A stretch of DNA of 64,000 nucleotides. Origin: Streptomyces tanashiensis (GTDB lineage Bacteria > Actinomycetota > Actinomycetes > Streptomycetales > Streptomycetaceae). The notes under the pieces were generated by a model. The model worked only from the letters and a program-made list of their open reading frames with translations, had not been told where the DNA came from and made no database searches. Positions 45,093 through 53,645 of this stretch are shown piece after piece. The translations under genes and the position numbers were made by a program. The DNA is taken from contig NZ_BMRZ01000005.1 of NCBI RefSeq assembly GCF_014648895.1, positions 359,221 through 423,220 on the forward strand, given 5' to 3'. Every line of letters starts with the position of its first letter. Position 1 is the first letter of the stretch.

Positions 45093-45947
45093 GTGGGATC
45101 TTTGCGCAATCCGGTCGGGCCGCTTCCCTCCACCATCTACTGGCGACGGAGGGCGGTGGCGCTGTGCCTGGTGGCGCTTCTCTCCCTGCTCGCCGTATGG
45201 GCCTTCACCTCCGGTGAAGGCGGTGGGAAGAAGGCGAACGACGCCGCCAACGGCTCGTCGCCGACCCCGCCGTCGATCACCCCGGGGCCCTCCGGCTCCG
45301 GCCCGGCGATCAGCCAACAGCCCGGCGGGCGCGACGAGTCGGGCGACTCCGGCGACACCTCGGGCACCGGTGGCGGCTCGGGCGACTCCGGTACGGACGC
45401 GGGCGCGGGCGCCGACGCGGGGGCGGACGCCGGCACGGACGCGGGCACCGGCTCCGGTACCGGCAAGAACGGCGACACCGACGGAGCCGGCGGCGACGGC
45501 GGCGCGGGCACCGGCGCGGGCCAGCAGGTCCCGGCCGGCTCCAAGCTCCCGAACTGCCCTGCCGGAGCACTGCAGTTGACGCTCCGCTCCACCAAGGTCA
45601 CCTACGAGACGGGGGAGAAGCCCCGCTTCCACCTCGTCGCCAAGAACACCTCGAACACCACCTGCAAGGCCGACTTCGGGCCCCGCAGCGCGGTTCTGAC
45701 GATCAGCGACGACCGGGACGACGAGGTCTGGTCCACCGCCGACTGCCCGCGCCCCGGCAACCCGGTCCTGCTGCGCGTCCCCGCGCACGCCACCGTCACC
45801 CACACCGTGGAATGGGACCGCGGCCGCAGCGCCCCGCAGTGCGCCACCGCCCCGGCGGGCCAGGCCGGCCCCGGCACCTACCTGGTGGAGGCGACCATGC
45901 CGGGCGTGAAGGTGCTCCCGGCCTCGTTCCGGCTCGCGAAGGACTGA
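45093..45947 (+). CDS. Membrane-anchored protein with low-complexity linker and Ig-like C-terminal domain
   Basis: 284 residues from GTG 45093; TAAGGT at 45080-45085 is 7 bases upstream (leaderless). One transmembrane segment (AVALCLVALLSLLAVWAF), then about 100 residues of Gly/Asp/Ser/Thr with GADAGADAGTDAG repeats, then a compact domain with four Cys (LPNCPAGALQLTL, TTCKADFGP, TADCPRPGN, PQCATAPAG), probably two disulfides and a beta-sandwich. An extracellular structural or adhesive role is plausible; no family recognised. Confidence 0.75.
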   Translation: MGSLRNPVGPLPSTIYWRRRAVALCLVALLSLLAVWAFTSGEGGGKKANDAANGSSPTPPSITPGPSGSGPAISQQPGGRDESGDSGDTSGTGGGSGDSGTDAGAGADAGADAGTDAGTGSGTGKNGDTDGAGGDGGAGTGAGQQVPAGSKLPNCPAGALQLTLRSTKVTYETGEKPRFHLVAKNTSNTTCKADFGPRSAVLTISDDRDDEVWSTADCPRPGNPVLLRVPAHATVTHTVEWDRGRSAPQCATAPAGQAGPGTYLVEATMPGVKVLPASFRLAKD

Positions 45948-45956
45948 GCCCCAGGG

Positions 45957-46046
45957 CCCTTGAGAGCCCCAGGGCCCCTGAGAGTCCCAGAGCCTCTGAG
46001 AGCTCCAGGGCCCCTGAGAGTCCCAGAGCCCCTGAGAGCTCCAGGG
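45957..46046. repeat. Five 18-bp tandem repeats between convergent genes
   Basis: Units at 45957, 45975, 45993, 46011 and 46029, consensus CCCCTGAGAGNCCCAGGG, alternating between two variants, so a 36-bp higher-order unit is also visible. Non-coding, between the stop at 45947 and the disA stop at 46085. Confidence 0.85.
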
Positions 46047-46084
46047 CCACCTGGACCCCGGTCCTCCCGGGAGCCCCGGGGGGA

Positions 46085-47209
46085 TCAGACGTACCGCTCC
46101 AGGATCGAGGACTCCGCCAGCCGCGACAGGCCCTCGCGGACGCTGCGGGCACGGGCCTCGCCGACGCCGTCGACGGTCTGGAGGTCGTCCACGCTCGCCG
46201 CGAGCAGCTTCTGCAGCCCGCCGAAGTGCTCCACGAGGCGCTCGATGATCGCGCCGGGCAGCCGCGGGACCTTCGCCAGGAGCCGGTAGCCGCGCGGCGA
46301 GACCGCCGAGTCGAGGGTCTCGGGCGAGCCGCTGTAGCCGAGGGCCCGCGCCACCACCGGAAGTTCGAGCAGCTCGGTGTGGGTGAGCGCGTCCAGCTCG
46401 GTGAGCGCCTCGGCGACCGTCCGCGAACGCTTCGCCGTCGGCTCCGGCACGTAGTCCCGGATCACCAGCTCGCGCTCCGGCTCCACGCCCGCGATCAGCT
46501 CGTCGAGCTGGAGCGAGAGAAGCCGCCCGTCGGTGCCGAGCTCGACCACGTACTCGGCGATCTCGGTGGCGATCCGGCGGACCATCTCCAGGCGCTGCGC
46601 GACCGCGGTGACGTCCCGGACCGTGACCAGGTCCTCGATCTCCAGGGCCGAGAGCGTGCCGGCCACCTCGTCGAGTCGGAGCTTGTACCGCTCCAGGGTC
46701 GCGAGCGCCTGGTTCGCCCGGGACAGGATCGCGGCCGACTCCTCCAGGACCCGGCGCTCACCGTCCACGTACAGCGCGATCAGACGCATCGACTGGGAGA
46801 CGGAGACGACCGGGTACTTGCACTGCTTGGAGACCCGGTCCGCCGTGCGGTGGCGGGTGCCGGTCTCCTCGGTGGGGATGGAGGCGTCCGGGACCAGCTG
46901 CACGCCCGCGCGGTGGATCTTGGTGATGTCCTTGTCGAGGACGAGCGCGCCGTCGAGCTTGCACAGCTCACGCAGGCGTGTCGCGGTGAACTCGACGTCC
47001 AGCTCGAAACCGCCGGTGCACATCGAGTCGACCGTCCTGTCGAGGCCGAGCACGATGAGACCGCCCGTGTTTCCCCGGAGGATCCGCTCCAGGCCGTCGC
47101 GCAGCGCGGTGCCCGGCGCGACCGCGCTCAGGGCGGCGCGCATCAGCGCTTCGTTGCCGGAGCCCGCGCCGGACTTTCCAGGAGCTGCTGCCCCGTCCTT
47201 GGCTGCCAC
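46085..47209 (-). CDS. disA: Diadenylate cyclase DisA
   Basis: 374 residues from GTG 47209 with GGAGGAG upstream. Octameric checkpoint protein that makes c-di-AMP and scans DNA. DAC domain with LDGALVLDKD (DGA motif) and EETGTRHRTADR (RHR motif), central helical spine, and C-terminal RuvA-like HhH region (DDLQTVDGVGEARARSVREG). In Streptomyces c-di-AMP controls osmotic balance. Placed beside radA as in many actinobacteria. Confidence 0.96.
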   Translation of the reverse strand: MAAKDGAAAPGKSGAGSGNEALMRAALSAVAPGTALRDGLERILRGNTGGLIVLGLDRTVDSMCTGGFELDVEFTATRLRELCKLDGALVLDKDITKIHRAGVQLVPDASIPTEETGTRHRTADRVSKQCKYPVVSVSQSMRLIALYVDGERRVLEESAAILSRANQALATLERYKLRLDEVAGTLSALEIEDLVTVRDVTAVAQRLEMVRRIATEIAEYVVELGTDGRLLSLQLDELIAGVEPERELVIRDYVPEPTAKRSRTVAEALTELDALTHTELLELPVVARALGYSGSPETLDSAVSPRGYRLLAKVPRLPGAIIERLVEHFGGLQKLLAASVDDLQTVDGVGEARARSVREGLSRLAESSILERYV

Positions 47210-47402
47210 TGCACTCCTCCGGCTCGTACGGATGGGCGAGACCAGGGCAAAGTCTAGCGACACCACCCCGCGGGGGTTGTGGGCATGCGGTCCGCCGGGG
47301 CGGAACGGGTGGGCGGGACCCCCGCCGGAACGGGTCCCCCGCCCGGGCCGCGGGCATGCCTCGCCCGGAACGGCTCCCCGATCCGGGCGGGCCGAGCCGC
47401 CC

Positions 47403-48809
47403 TCAGCCGCCCGGCGCGTCCTCGGCCGCCTTCGCCCGGCGACTCCGCGGCAGCACCCGCAGCGCGTCGCCCACGTCCGCCACCTCCGTCACCTTCATCC
47501 CGGCCGGCACCTTCCCCGGGTCCACCGGGACCAGCGCGTGCGTGAAGCCCAGCCGATGCGCCTCGGCGAGTCGCCGCTGCACACCCGTCACCCGCCGCAC
47601 CTCGCCCGCGAGCCCGACCTCGCCGATCGCGACGAGGTTCTTCGGCAGCGGGGTGTCGCTCGCGGCGGAGGCCAGGGCGAGCGCGATCGCCAGGTCGGCG
47701 GCGGGCTCGGTGAGCTTCACCCCGCCCACGGTCGCGCTGTAGATGTCCCGCTTGCCCAGCGCGCTGATCCGGCCGCGCTGCTCCAGGACCGCCAGCATCA
47801 TCGAGACCCGGGAGGTCTCCAGGCCCGAGGTCGTCCGCCGCGGCGACGGGATCTGCGAGTCGACCGTCAGCGCCTGCACCTCGGCCACCAGCGGACGCTT
47901 GCCCTCCAGGGTGACCGTCAGACAGGTGCCCGGCACGGCCACGTCACGCCGGGTCAGGAAGAGCCCGGAGGGGTCGGCGAGCCCCGTGATGCCCTCGTCG
48001 TGCAGCTCGAAGCAGCCGACCTCGTCGGTCGCCCCGTACCGGTTCTTCACGCCCCGGACCAGACGCAGCCGCGCGTGCCGGTCGCCCTCGAAGCTCAGGA
48101 CGACGTCGACCAGGTGCTCCAGGAGCCGGGGTCCCGCGATGGCCCCGTCCTTGGTGACGTGGCCGACGAGGAGCGTCGACATGCCGCGCTCCTTGGAGGC
48201 CCGGATGAGGGCTCCGGCGACCTCGCGGACCTGCGCCATGCCGCCGGGCGCGCCGTCGATCTCGGGCGAGGCGACGGTCTGCACCGAGTCCATGATCAGC
48301 AGCGAGGGCTTCACGGCGTCGAGGTGCCCGAGGACGGCCGACAGATCGGTCTCGGCCGCCAGGTACAGATGGTCGCTGAGCGCGTCGATCCGGTCGGCGC
48401 GCATCCGGACCTGGCTCGCGGACTCCTCGCCCGTCACGTACAGCGTGCGGTGCTCGTCGCTCGCCGCCTTGGCCGCCACGTCGAGCAGCAGCGTGGACTT
48501 GCCGACGCCGGGCTCGCCCGCGAGCAGCACGACGGCGCCGGGCACGAGCCCTCCGCCGAGGACCCGGTCCAGCTCGCTCACGCCGGTCGAGCGTGCGGTC
48601 GCCTGCCGGCCGTCGACCTGACCGATGGGGAGCGCTGCGGTGGAGACGCGACCGGCGGCGGTCGTCCGGACGGCGGGCGCGCCGTACTCCTCGACCGTCC
48701 CCCAGGCCTGGCACTCGGGGCAGCGGCCGAGCCACTTGGCCGTCTGCCAGCCGCACTCGGTGCAGCGGTAGGACGGCCGGTCCTTGGCGGTTTTCGTACG
48801 GGCAGCCAT
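47403..48809 (-). CDS. radA: DNA repair protein RadA
   Basis: 468 residues from ATG 48809. N-terminal zinc finger CTECGWQTAKWLGRCPEC (CX2C-CX2C), RecA-like core with Walker A LAGEPGVGKSTLLLD and KNRYG motif in GVKNRYGATDEVG, and C-terminal Lon-like domain (DLAIALALASA, AIGEVGLAGEVRRV). Promotes branch migration in recombination. In B. subtilis RadA restrains DisA, which fits their adjacency. 193 bp separate it from disA. Confidence 0.97.
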   Translation of the reverse strand: MAARTKTAKDRPSYRCTECGWQTAKWLGRCPECQAWGTVEEYGAPAVRTTAAGRVSTAALPIGQVDGRQATARSTGVSELDRVLGGGLVPGAVVLLAGEPGVGKSTLLLDVAAKAASDEHRTLYVTGEESASQVRMRADRIDALSDHLYLAAETDLSAVLGHLDAVKPSLLIMDSVQTVASPEIDGAPGGMAQVREVAGALIRASKERGMSTLLVGHVTKDGAIAGPRLLEHLVDVVLSFEGDRHARLRLVRGVKNRYGATDEVGCFELHDEGITGLADPSGLFLTRRDVAVPGTCLTVTLEGKRPLVAEVQALTVDSQIPSPRRTTSGLETSRVSMMLAVLEQRGRISALGKRDIYSATVGGVKLTEPAADLAIALALASAASDTPLPKNLVAIGEVGLAGEVRRVTGVQRRLAEAHRLGFTHALVPVDPGKVPAGMKVTEVADVGDALRVLPRSRRAKAAEDAPGG

Positions 48810-48969
48810 GGGCCACACCGTATCCGCCGCCACCGACAACGGGCCGCCGTCGTCCACAGGGGGAGCCCCGCGGCGCCGGAACACCCGCTTCCTGTCCCCC
48901 TTCGAGCGATACCTTCACCCGTAAGAATGAGAATGGAGCAACCGGTACGAAGAGTGCCCACCGTCCGCC

Positions 48970-48981
48970 TACGGTCGCCCA
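48970..48981 (+). promoter_or_regulatory. Leaderless -10 element of the sigma-like fusion gene
   Basis: TACGGT (48970-48975) lies 6 bases before the GTG at 48982; no Shine-Dalgarno sequence. It supports the chosen start. Confidence 0.5.
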
Positions 48982-50763
48982 GTGACGAGCAGCAGGCTGG
49001 ATTCCCCCGTACGCACCACCGGCGCACACCGGGCGCACCGCGCCGTGGACCAGGGACCGCGCACGCTCGGCCGGCGGCCCCCCGCCCGCTACGAGGCCGC
49101 CCTCGACGGCCTCTTCACGTACTGCCTCTCCGTCCTCTGCGACCACGACACGGCCACCGCCGTCCTCGGCGACGTCCTCGCCGTCGCCGAGCGCCACCAC
49201 GGCCGCTGCCCCTCCGACGAGGACGGACGCACCGCCTGGCTGTACGCCCTCGCCCGCTGGGCCTGCCTCCGCAGCCTCGGCGAGCAGCGCCGCAAGCGCC
49301 AGGGCGCCCACACCGGCCGCCCGGCCGTCACCGCACCCGAGCCGCCCCGGGTCTCCGAGGAGACCGCCGAACGCCGCCGCGCCGAGCTCGCCCGGCTCGC
49401 CTGGCCCGAGGCCGCCGGCACCACGCCCGAGCAGCGCGAGGCCCTGGAACTCGCCGTGCGGCACGGCCTCAGCCACCGCCAGGTCGCCGCCGTGCTCTCC
49501 CTCGACCCGCTCGCCGCCCGCGAGCTCCTCGCCACCGCCGGCTGCGAGGTCGAGCGCACCCGCGCCGCGCTCGCCGTCGTCGAGACCGGCAGCTGTCCCA
49601 CCGTCGCCCGGCTCACCGGCGACCACCGGGTGCTCCTCTCGGCCGCCCTGCGCGCCGAACTCGTCCGGCACGTCGACGACTGCCCCCGCTGCCGCCGCGC
49701 GGCCGAGCGCGTGGGCGCCTCCGGCCCCTGGCCCGGCGCCACGGCCCTCCCGGCGGACCGGCTGCCGCTCGTCGAGGCGCCCCGGGCCGCCGCGTACATG
49801 GCGATGCTGCACGTCCCGCGCGCGCGTGCCGGCGCCCCGCGCTTCACGCCGACGGGCTTCCCCATGGACCCGAAGGACCACGTCGCCCGCCGCGACCGGA
49901 TGCGGGCCCGGGCGGTGACCACCACCGTCGTCGCCGCCGTGGTGGCCGCCCCCGTCCTCGCGCTCTGGACCTCCTACCGGGGCGCCCCGGCCGCGGACAC
50001 CGCCGGGCACGACGGATCCAGGATCAGCGCGCGCGAGGCCGACGAACCGGTGTCCCCGGACGGCGACCGCTACGAGAACGCGGGCAACGCCCGCACCACC
50101 CCCGAGCCCCGCTTCACCCAGGGCAGCCGCGCCCCCGACGTCTCCGTCGAGGTCGTCAGCCCCGGCGGCCCCACCGAACCGGGCCGCCCCGGCGAACCCG
50201 CCGCCGGCTGGATCACGGTCGCCGCCACCGGCCGCGGCGACCTCACCCTGCTCACGCTCAGCGCCTCCGGCGGCTCACCCGTCGACTGGTCGCTGTGGAC
50301 GGACGCCCCCTGGCTGTACGTCAGCCGGGCCTCCGGCACGCTCCGCCCCGGCGAGAAGATCACGGTCACCGTCCGCGTCGACCACGGCCGCGAACCCGTC
50401 GGCCCCTGGAGCGCGCGCCTCGGGGTCAACCCCTCGGGCGCGGTGGTGAGGATCGACGGCTACCGCCAGCCGCCGCCGACGGACGACCGCGCGATCACAC
50501 CCCCACCGGTCACGACGCGGCCGACGACGCCGCCGACGACCCCGCCCACGTCCCCGCCGACCACCGAACCGACCACCCCGCCGACGACCCCGCCCACGAC
50601 GGAACCGACGACGCCGCCCACGACCGAGCCCACGACCCCGCCGCCGACCACCGAGCCGACGACGGAACCGACCACCCCGCCCCCGACGACCGAGGAGCCC
50701 CCGCCCACGACCTCGGACCCGGGCAACCAGCCGTCGGCGGAGGAACCGCCCCCGTCCTCCTAG
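48982..50763 (+). CDS. Membrane protein fusing sigma-like, zinc-finger-like and Ig-like modules
   Basis: 593 residues. Residues 35-110 resemble sigma-70 region 2 (LDGLFTYCLSVLCDHDTATA, WLYALARWACLRSL). Residues 148-190 resemble region 4 (TPEQREALELAVRHGLSHRQ). Residues 226-240 (LVRHVDDCPRCRRAAE; His230, Cys234, Cys237) resemble an anti-sigma zinc finger. A transmembrane helix follows at 311-328. Outside the cell, residues 405-492 look like a BACON/Ig-like beta domain (PVDWSLWTDAPWLYVS, GEKITVTVRVDHG), then a Thr/Pro repeat tail from 498. The sigma parts look too degenerate to be an active sigma factor. Its TAG starts a 38-bp palindrome. Confidence 0.75.
   Translation: MTSSRLDSPVRTTGAHRAHRAVDQGPRTLGRRPPARYEAALDGLFTYCLSVLCDHDTATAVLGDVLAVAERHHGRCPSDEDGRTAWLYALARWACLRSLGEQRRKRQGAHTGRPAVTAPEPPRVSEETAERRRAELARLAWPEAAGTTPEQREALELAVRHGLSHRQVAAVLSLDPLAARELLATAGCEVERTRAALAVVETGSCPTVARLTGDHRVLLSAALRAELVRHVDDCPRCRRAAERVGASGPWPGATALPADRLPLVEAPRAAAYMAMLHVPRARAGAPRFTPTGFPMDPKDHVARRDRMRARAVTTTVVAAVVAAPVLALWTSYRGAPAADTAGHDGSRISAREADEPVSPDGDRYENAGNARTTPEPRFTQGSRAPDVSVEVVSPGGPTEPGRPGEPAAGWITVAATGRGDLTLLTLSASGGSPVDWSLWTDAPWLYVSRASGTLRPGEKITVTVRVDHGREPVGPWSARLGVNPSGAVVRIDGYRQPPPTDDRAITPPPVTTRPTTPPTTPPTSPPTTEPTTPPTTPPTTEPTTPPTTEPTTPPPTTEPTTEPTTPPPTTEEPPPTTSDPGNQPSAEEPPPSS
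50509..50710 (+). repeat. Coding low-complexity Thr/Pro repeats
   Basis: Encodes repeated PTTPPTTEP-like units at the C-terminus of the preceding protein. Typical of a wall-spanning or glycosylated stalk. DNA repeats such as CCGACGACCCCGCCCACGAC vary between copies, so the region can expand or contract by slippage. Confidence 0.8.
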
Positions 50764-50798
50764 GGTCGCTCCGACCCTGATCCGCCGGACAGGCCCTA
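50761..50798 (+). repeat. Dispersed palindromic element, copy B, shared by two convergent genes
   Basis: Runs exactly from the TAG of the sigma-like fusion gene (50761-50763) to the CTA (50796-50798) that is the TAG of the convergent cysteine-rich gene. Same family as 18341-18377 and 19865-19901. It provides both stop codons and a hairpin. Confidence 0.82.
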
Positions 50799-51683
50799 GG
50801 CGACCGGATCCGCCGGGTGCGGAGCCACCAGCGGCAGCTGCGAGGCGAGCCGCGCCTCGCAGAGCCCGGCCAGGACCCCGTACGCCTCCTCGCCCATCAT
50901 CTCGACGAGCTCCGGCCGGTACGAGACGTACACCGGCTCACCGCCGACGTGCGCCGACGTCGCCGTCGTGCAGTACCAGTGCAGGTCGTGGCCGCCCGGA
51001 CCCCAGCCGCGCCGGTCGTACTCGCCGATCGACACCTGGAGGACCTTGGAGTCGTCGGGGCGGTCGATCCAGTCGTACGTCCGCCGCACCGGCAGCTGCC
51101 AGCACACGTCCGGCTTCGTCTCCAGCGGCTCCCGGCCCTCCTTCATCGCCAGGATGTGCAGAGAGCAGCCCGCGCCGCCCGCGAACCCGGGACGGTTCTG
51201 GAAGATGCAGGACCCCTCCCAGCGGCGGGTCTGCCGGTCGCCGTCCTCGTCGAGCTGCACCCAGCCCGAATCCGTCCCGACGTCGTGGAACTGCCACAGC
51301 TCCGGAGTGAGCCGGGCCACGTGCCCGGCGACCCGCTTCTCGTCGTCCTCGTCGGAGAAGTGCGCGCCCAGCGTGCAGCAGCCGTCGTCGGCGCGCCCCT
51401 CCTGGATGCCCTGGCAGCCGTTGCCGAAGATGCAGGTCCAGCGCGAGGTCAGCCAGGTCAGGTCACAGCGGAAGACCTGCTCCTCGTCGGCCGGATCGGG
51501 AAACTCGACCCACGCGCGCGCGAAGTCGAGGCCCTTCTCGTCGGGCTCCTCGGCCTTGCCCCGCTTCTGCTTCCCGACCTTGACCGCCTTCACGGCCTTC
51601 GCCGCGTGCGCGGTCCTGGCCGCCTGCACACCGCCGTCGCCGCCACGGTCTTTGTCCGGCTTCGCCTTCTTCGTCTTTGGCAC
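50796..51683 (-). CDS. Cysteine-rich conserved protein, possible metal-binding
   Basis: 295 residues, GTG start. Basic Lys-rich N-terminus (MPKTKKAKPDKDRG, KAVKAVKVGKQKRGK) then a domain with about ten Cys: VFRCDLTW, TCIFGNGCQGI, DDGCCTLGAHF, GSCIFQNR, GCSLHILAM, DVCWQLPVRR, DLHWYCTTA. The pattern recalls zinc/iron-chelating DUF3109/YkgJ-like proteins, but I cannot assign it firmly. A metal cluster is likely. Function unknown. Confidence 0.75.
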   Translation of the reverse strand: MPKTKKAKPDKDRGGDGGVQAARTAHAAKAVKAVKVGKQKRGKAEEPDEKGLDFARAWVEFPDPADEEQVFRCDLTWLTSRWTCIFGNGCQGIQEGRADDGCCTLGAHFSDEDDEKRVAGHVARLTPELWQFHDVGTDSGWVQLDEDGDRQTRRWEGSCIFQNRPGFAGGAGCSLHILAMKEGREPLETKPDVCWQLPVRRTYDWIDRPDDSKVLQVSIGEYDRRGWGPGGHDLHWYCTTATSAHVGGEPVYVSYRPELVEMMGEEAYGVLAGLCEARLASQLPLVAPHPADPVA

Positions 51684-51724
51684 AGGACCAAGCGTATGAC
51701 GGCGGGCGCAGTAGCGTTCCGCCC

Positions 51725-52657
51725 ATGAGACTCGGAGTCCTCGACGTCGGTTCGAACACAGTGCACCTGCTCGTGGTGGACGCCCACCCCGGCGCCCGGC
51801 CGCTGCCCGCCCACTCGCACAAGGCGGAGCTGCGGCTCGCCGAGCTGCTCGACGAGCGGGGCGCGATCGCGCCCGGCGGCGTCGAGCGGCTCATCGCGAC
51901 CGTGCGGGACGCGCTCCTGGCCGCCGAGGACAAGGGCTGCGAGGAGGTGCTGCCCTTCGCGACCTCCGCGGTGCGCGAGGCCAGCAACGCCGACGCGGTC
52001 CTCGCGCGCGTGAAGGACGAGACCGGGGTCGACCTCCAGGTCCTCACCGGCGAGGAGGAGGCCCGGCTCACCTTCCTCGCCGCCCGCCGCTGGTTCGGCT
52101 GGTCCGCGGGCAAGCTGCTCCTCCTCGACATCGGCGGCGGCTCCCTCGAAGTCGCGTACGGCATCGACGAGGACCCGGACGCGGCGGTCTCCCTGCCCCT
52201 CGGCGCCGGCCGGCTCACGGCGGGCTGGCTGCCCGGCGACCCGGCCGACACCGCCGACGTGAAGGCGCTGCGCCGCCATGTGCGCGCGCAGATCGCCCGA
52301 ACGGTCGGCGAGTTCAGCCGCTTCGGCCGCCCCGACCACGTCGTGGCCACCTCCAAGACCTTCAAGCAGCTCGCCAGGATCGCCGGCGCGCCCGGCTCGG
52401 GGGAGGGCCTCTACGTCCAGCGGATCCTGACCCGCAAGTCCCTGGAGGAGTGGGTCCCGCGCCTCGCCGCGATGACCGTGCCCGAGCGCGCCGCCCTCCC
52501 CGGTGTCTCGGAGGGCCGCGCCGGTCAGGTCCTCGCGGGCGCGCTCGTCGCCGAGGGCGCGATGGACCTGCTCGGCGTCGAGGAGCTGGAGATCTGCCCC
52601 TGGGCCCTGCGCGAGGGCGTCATCCTGCGCCGCCTGGACCACCTGCCGGAGCACTGA
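51725..52657 (+). CDS. Ppx/GppA-family phosphatase
   Basis: 310 residues from ATG 51725; TAGCGT at 51712-51717 gives a leaderless start, and the longer frame from 51677 runs into the divergent promoter. ASKHA fold: GVLDVGSNTVHLLVVD (phosphate 1), ATSAVREASN, LTGEEEARLTFLAAR, LLLLDIGGGSLEVAYG (phosphate 2) and ATSKTFKQLARI. Family hydrolyses polyphosphate or (p)ppGpp; short actinobacterial members may be weakly active. Substrate not determined. Confidence 0.92.
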   Translation: MRLGVLDVGSNTVHLLVVDAHPGARPLPAHSHKAELRLAELLDERGAIAPGGVERLIATVRDALLAAEDKGCEEVLPFATSAVREASNADAVLARVKDETGVDLQVLTGEEEARLTFLAARRWFGWSAGKLLLLDIGGGSLEVAYGIDEDPDAAVSLPLGAGRLTAGWLPGDPADTADVKALRRHVRAQIARTVGEFSRFGRPDHVVATSKTFKQLARIAGAPGSGEGLYVQRILTRKSLEEWVPRLAAMTVPERAALPGVSEGRAGQVLAGALVAEGAMDLLGVEELEICPWALREGVILRRLDHLPEH

Positions 52658-52747
52658 CGGGGGCGGCGGCGAGCCGCGCCGCGCACGGCGGCCGGGCGTG
52701 ACCGGAACCACCCCCCGGCCCCCCGGCCCGCCCCGTACCCTGTCTCC

Positions 52748-53605
52748 GTGGCAGAACCAGTGGTGCGCATCCCGGATGCGAAGGTCGCCCTGTCGACGGC
52801 CTCGGTCTATCCGGAGTCGACGGCGACGGCCTTCGAGATCGCCGCGCGCCTCGGGTACGACGGCGTCGAGGTCATGGTGTGGACCGACCCGGTCAGCCAG
52901 GACATCGAGGCGCTGCGCCGGCTCTCCGACTACCACCAGGTCCCGATCCTGGCCGTGCACGCCCCCTGCCTCCTCATCACCCAGCGCGTCTGGTCCACCG
53001 ACCCGTGGATCAAGCTCCGGCGCGCGCAGGCGGCGGCCGAGCGGCTCGGCGCGTCGACGGTCGTCGTGCACCCGCCGTTCCGCTGGCAGCGCCAGTACGC
53101 CAAGGACTTCGTGACCGGCATCTGGCGGATGGCCGACGAGACGGACGTGCGCTTCGCCGTCGAGAACATGTACCCGTGGCGGTACAAGGACCGCGAGATG
53201 CTCGCGTACGCGCCCGAATGGGACGTCACCAAGGACGACTACCGGCACTTCACCGTCGACCTCTCGCACACCGCGACCGCCCGCACCGACGCCCTCGCGA
53301 TGATCGACCGCATGGGCGACCGGCTCGGCCACGTCCACCTCGCCGACGGCAAGGGGTCCGCCAAGGACGAGCACCTCGTCCCGGGCCGCGGCACCCAGCC
53401 CTGCGCCGAGCTCCTGGAGCGGCTCGCGCTCACCGGCTTCGACGGGCACGTCGTCATCGAGGTCAACACCCGCCGCGCGATGTCAGCCGCCGAACGCGAG
53501 GCCGATCTCGCGGAGGCCCTCGCCTTCACCCGGCTGCACCTCGCCTCGGCGGCGGGCCGCCCCGCCCCGGCACCCCGCCCGACCGAGCGGGCCCCCCGCC
53601 CGTGA
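52748..53605 (+). CDS. Sugar phosphate isomerase/epimerase family protein (xylose isomerase-like TIM barrel)
   Basis: 285 residues, GTG; TACCCT six bases upstream suggests a leaderless mRNA. AP2Ec fold: ALSTASVYPE, ARLGYDGVEVMV, AVHAPCLL, STVVVHPPFRWQ, FAVENMYPWRY (metal Glu), VDLSHTATA (Asp, His), GHVHLADGKG (His, Asp) and HVVIEVNTRR (Glu). These are the divalent-metal ligands of the fold. The substrate cannot be read from the sequence. Confidence 0.88.
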   Translation: MAEPVVRIPDAKVALSTASVYPESTATAFEIAARLGYDGVEVMVWTDPVSQDIEALRRLSDYHQVPILAVHAPCLLITQRVWSTDPWIKLRRAQAAAERLGASTVVVHPPFRWQRQYAKDFVTGIWRMADETDVRFAVENMYPWRYKDREMLAYAPEWDVTKDDYRHFTVDLSHTATARTDALAMIDRMGDRLGHVHLADGKGSAKDEHLVPGRGTQPCAELLERLALTGFDGHVVIEVNTRRAMSAAEREADLAEALAFTRLHLASAAGRPAPAPRPTERAPRP

Positions 53606-53645
53606 CCGCCCCGGCCGCGCCCCCGACGGAACGGGCTCCCGCCCC

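Noticed and set aside
50509..50710. CRISPR-like array
   Set aside because: Repeats are in frame, have no spacers and encode a Thr/Pro-rich protein tail.
46533..50780. 1415-codon plus-strand frame over disA, radA and the sigma-like gene
   Set aside because: Consists of Arg/Pro/Ser-rich sequence antisense or out of frame to recognisable genes.
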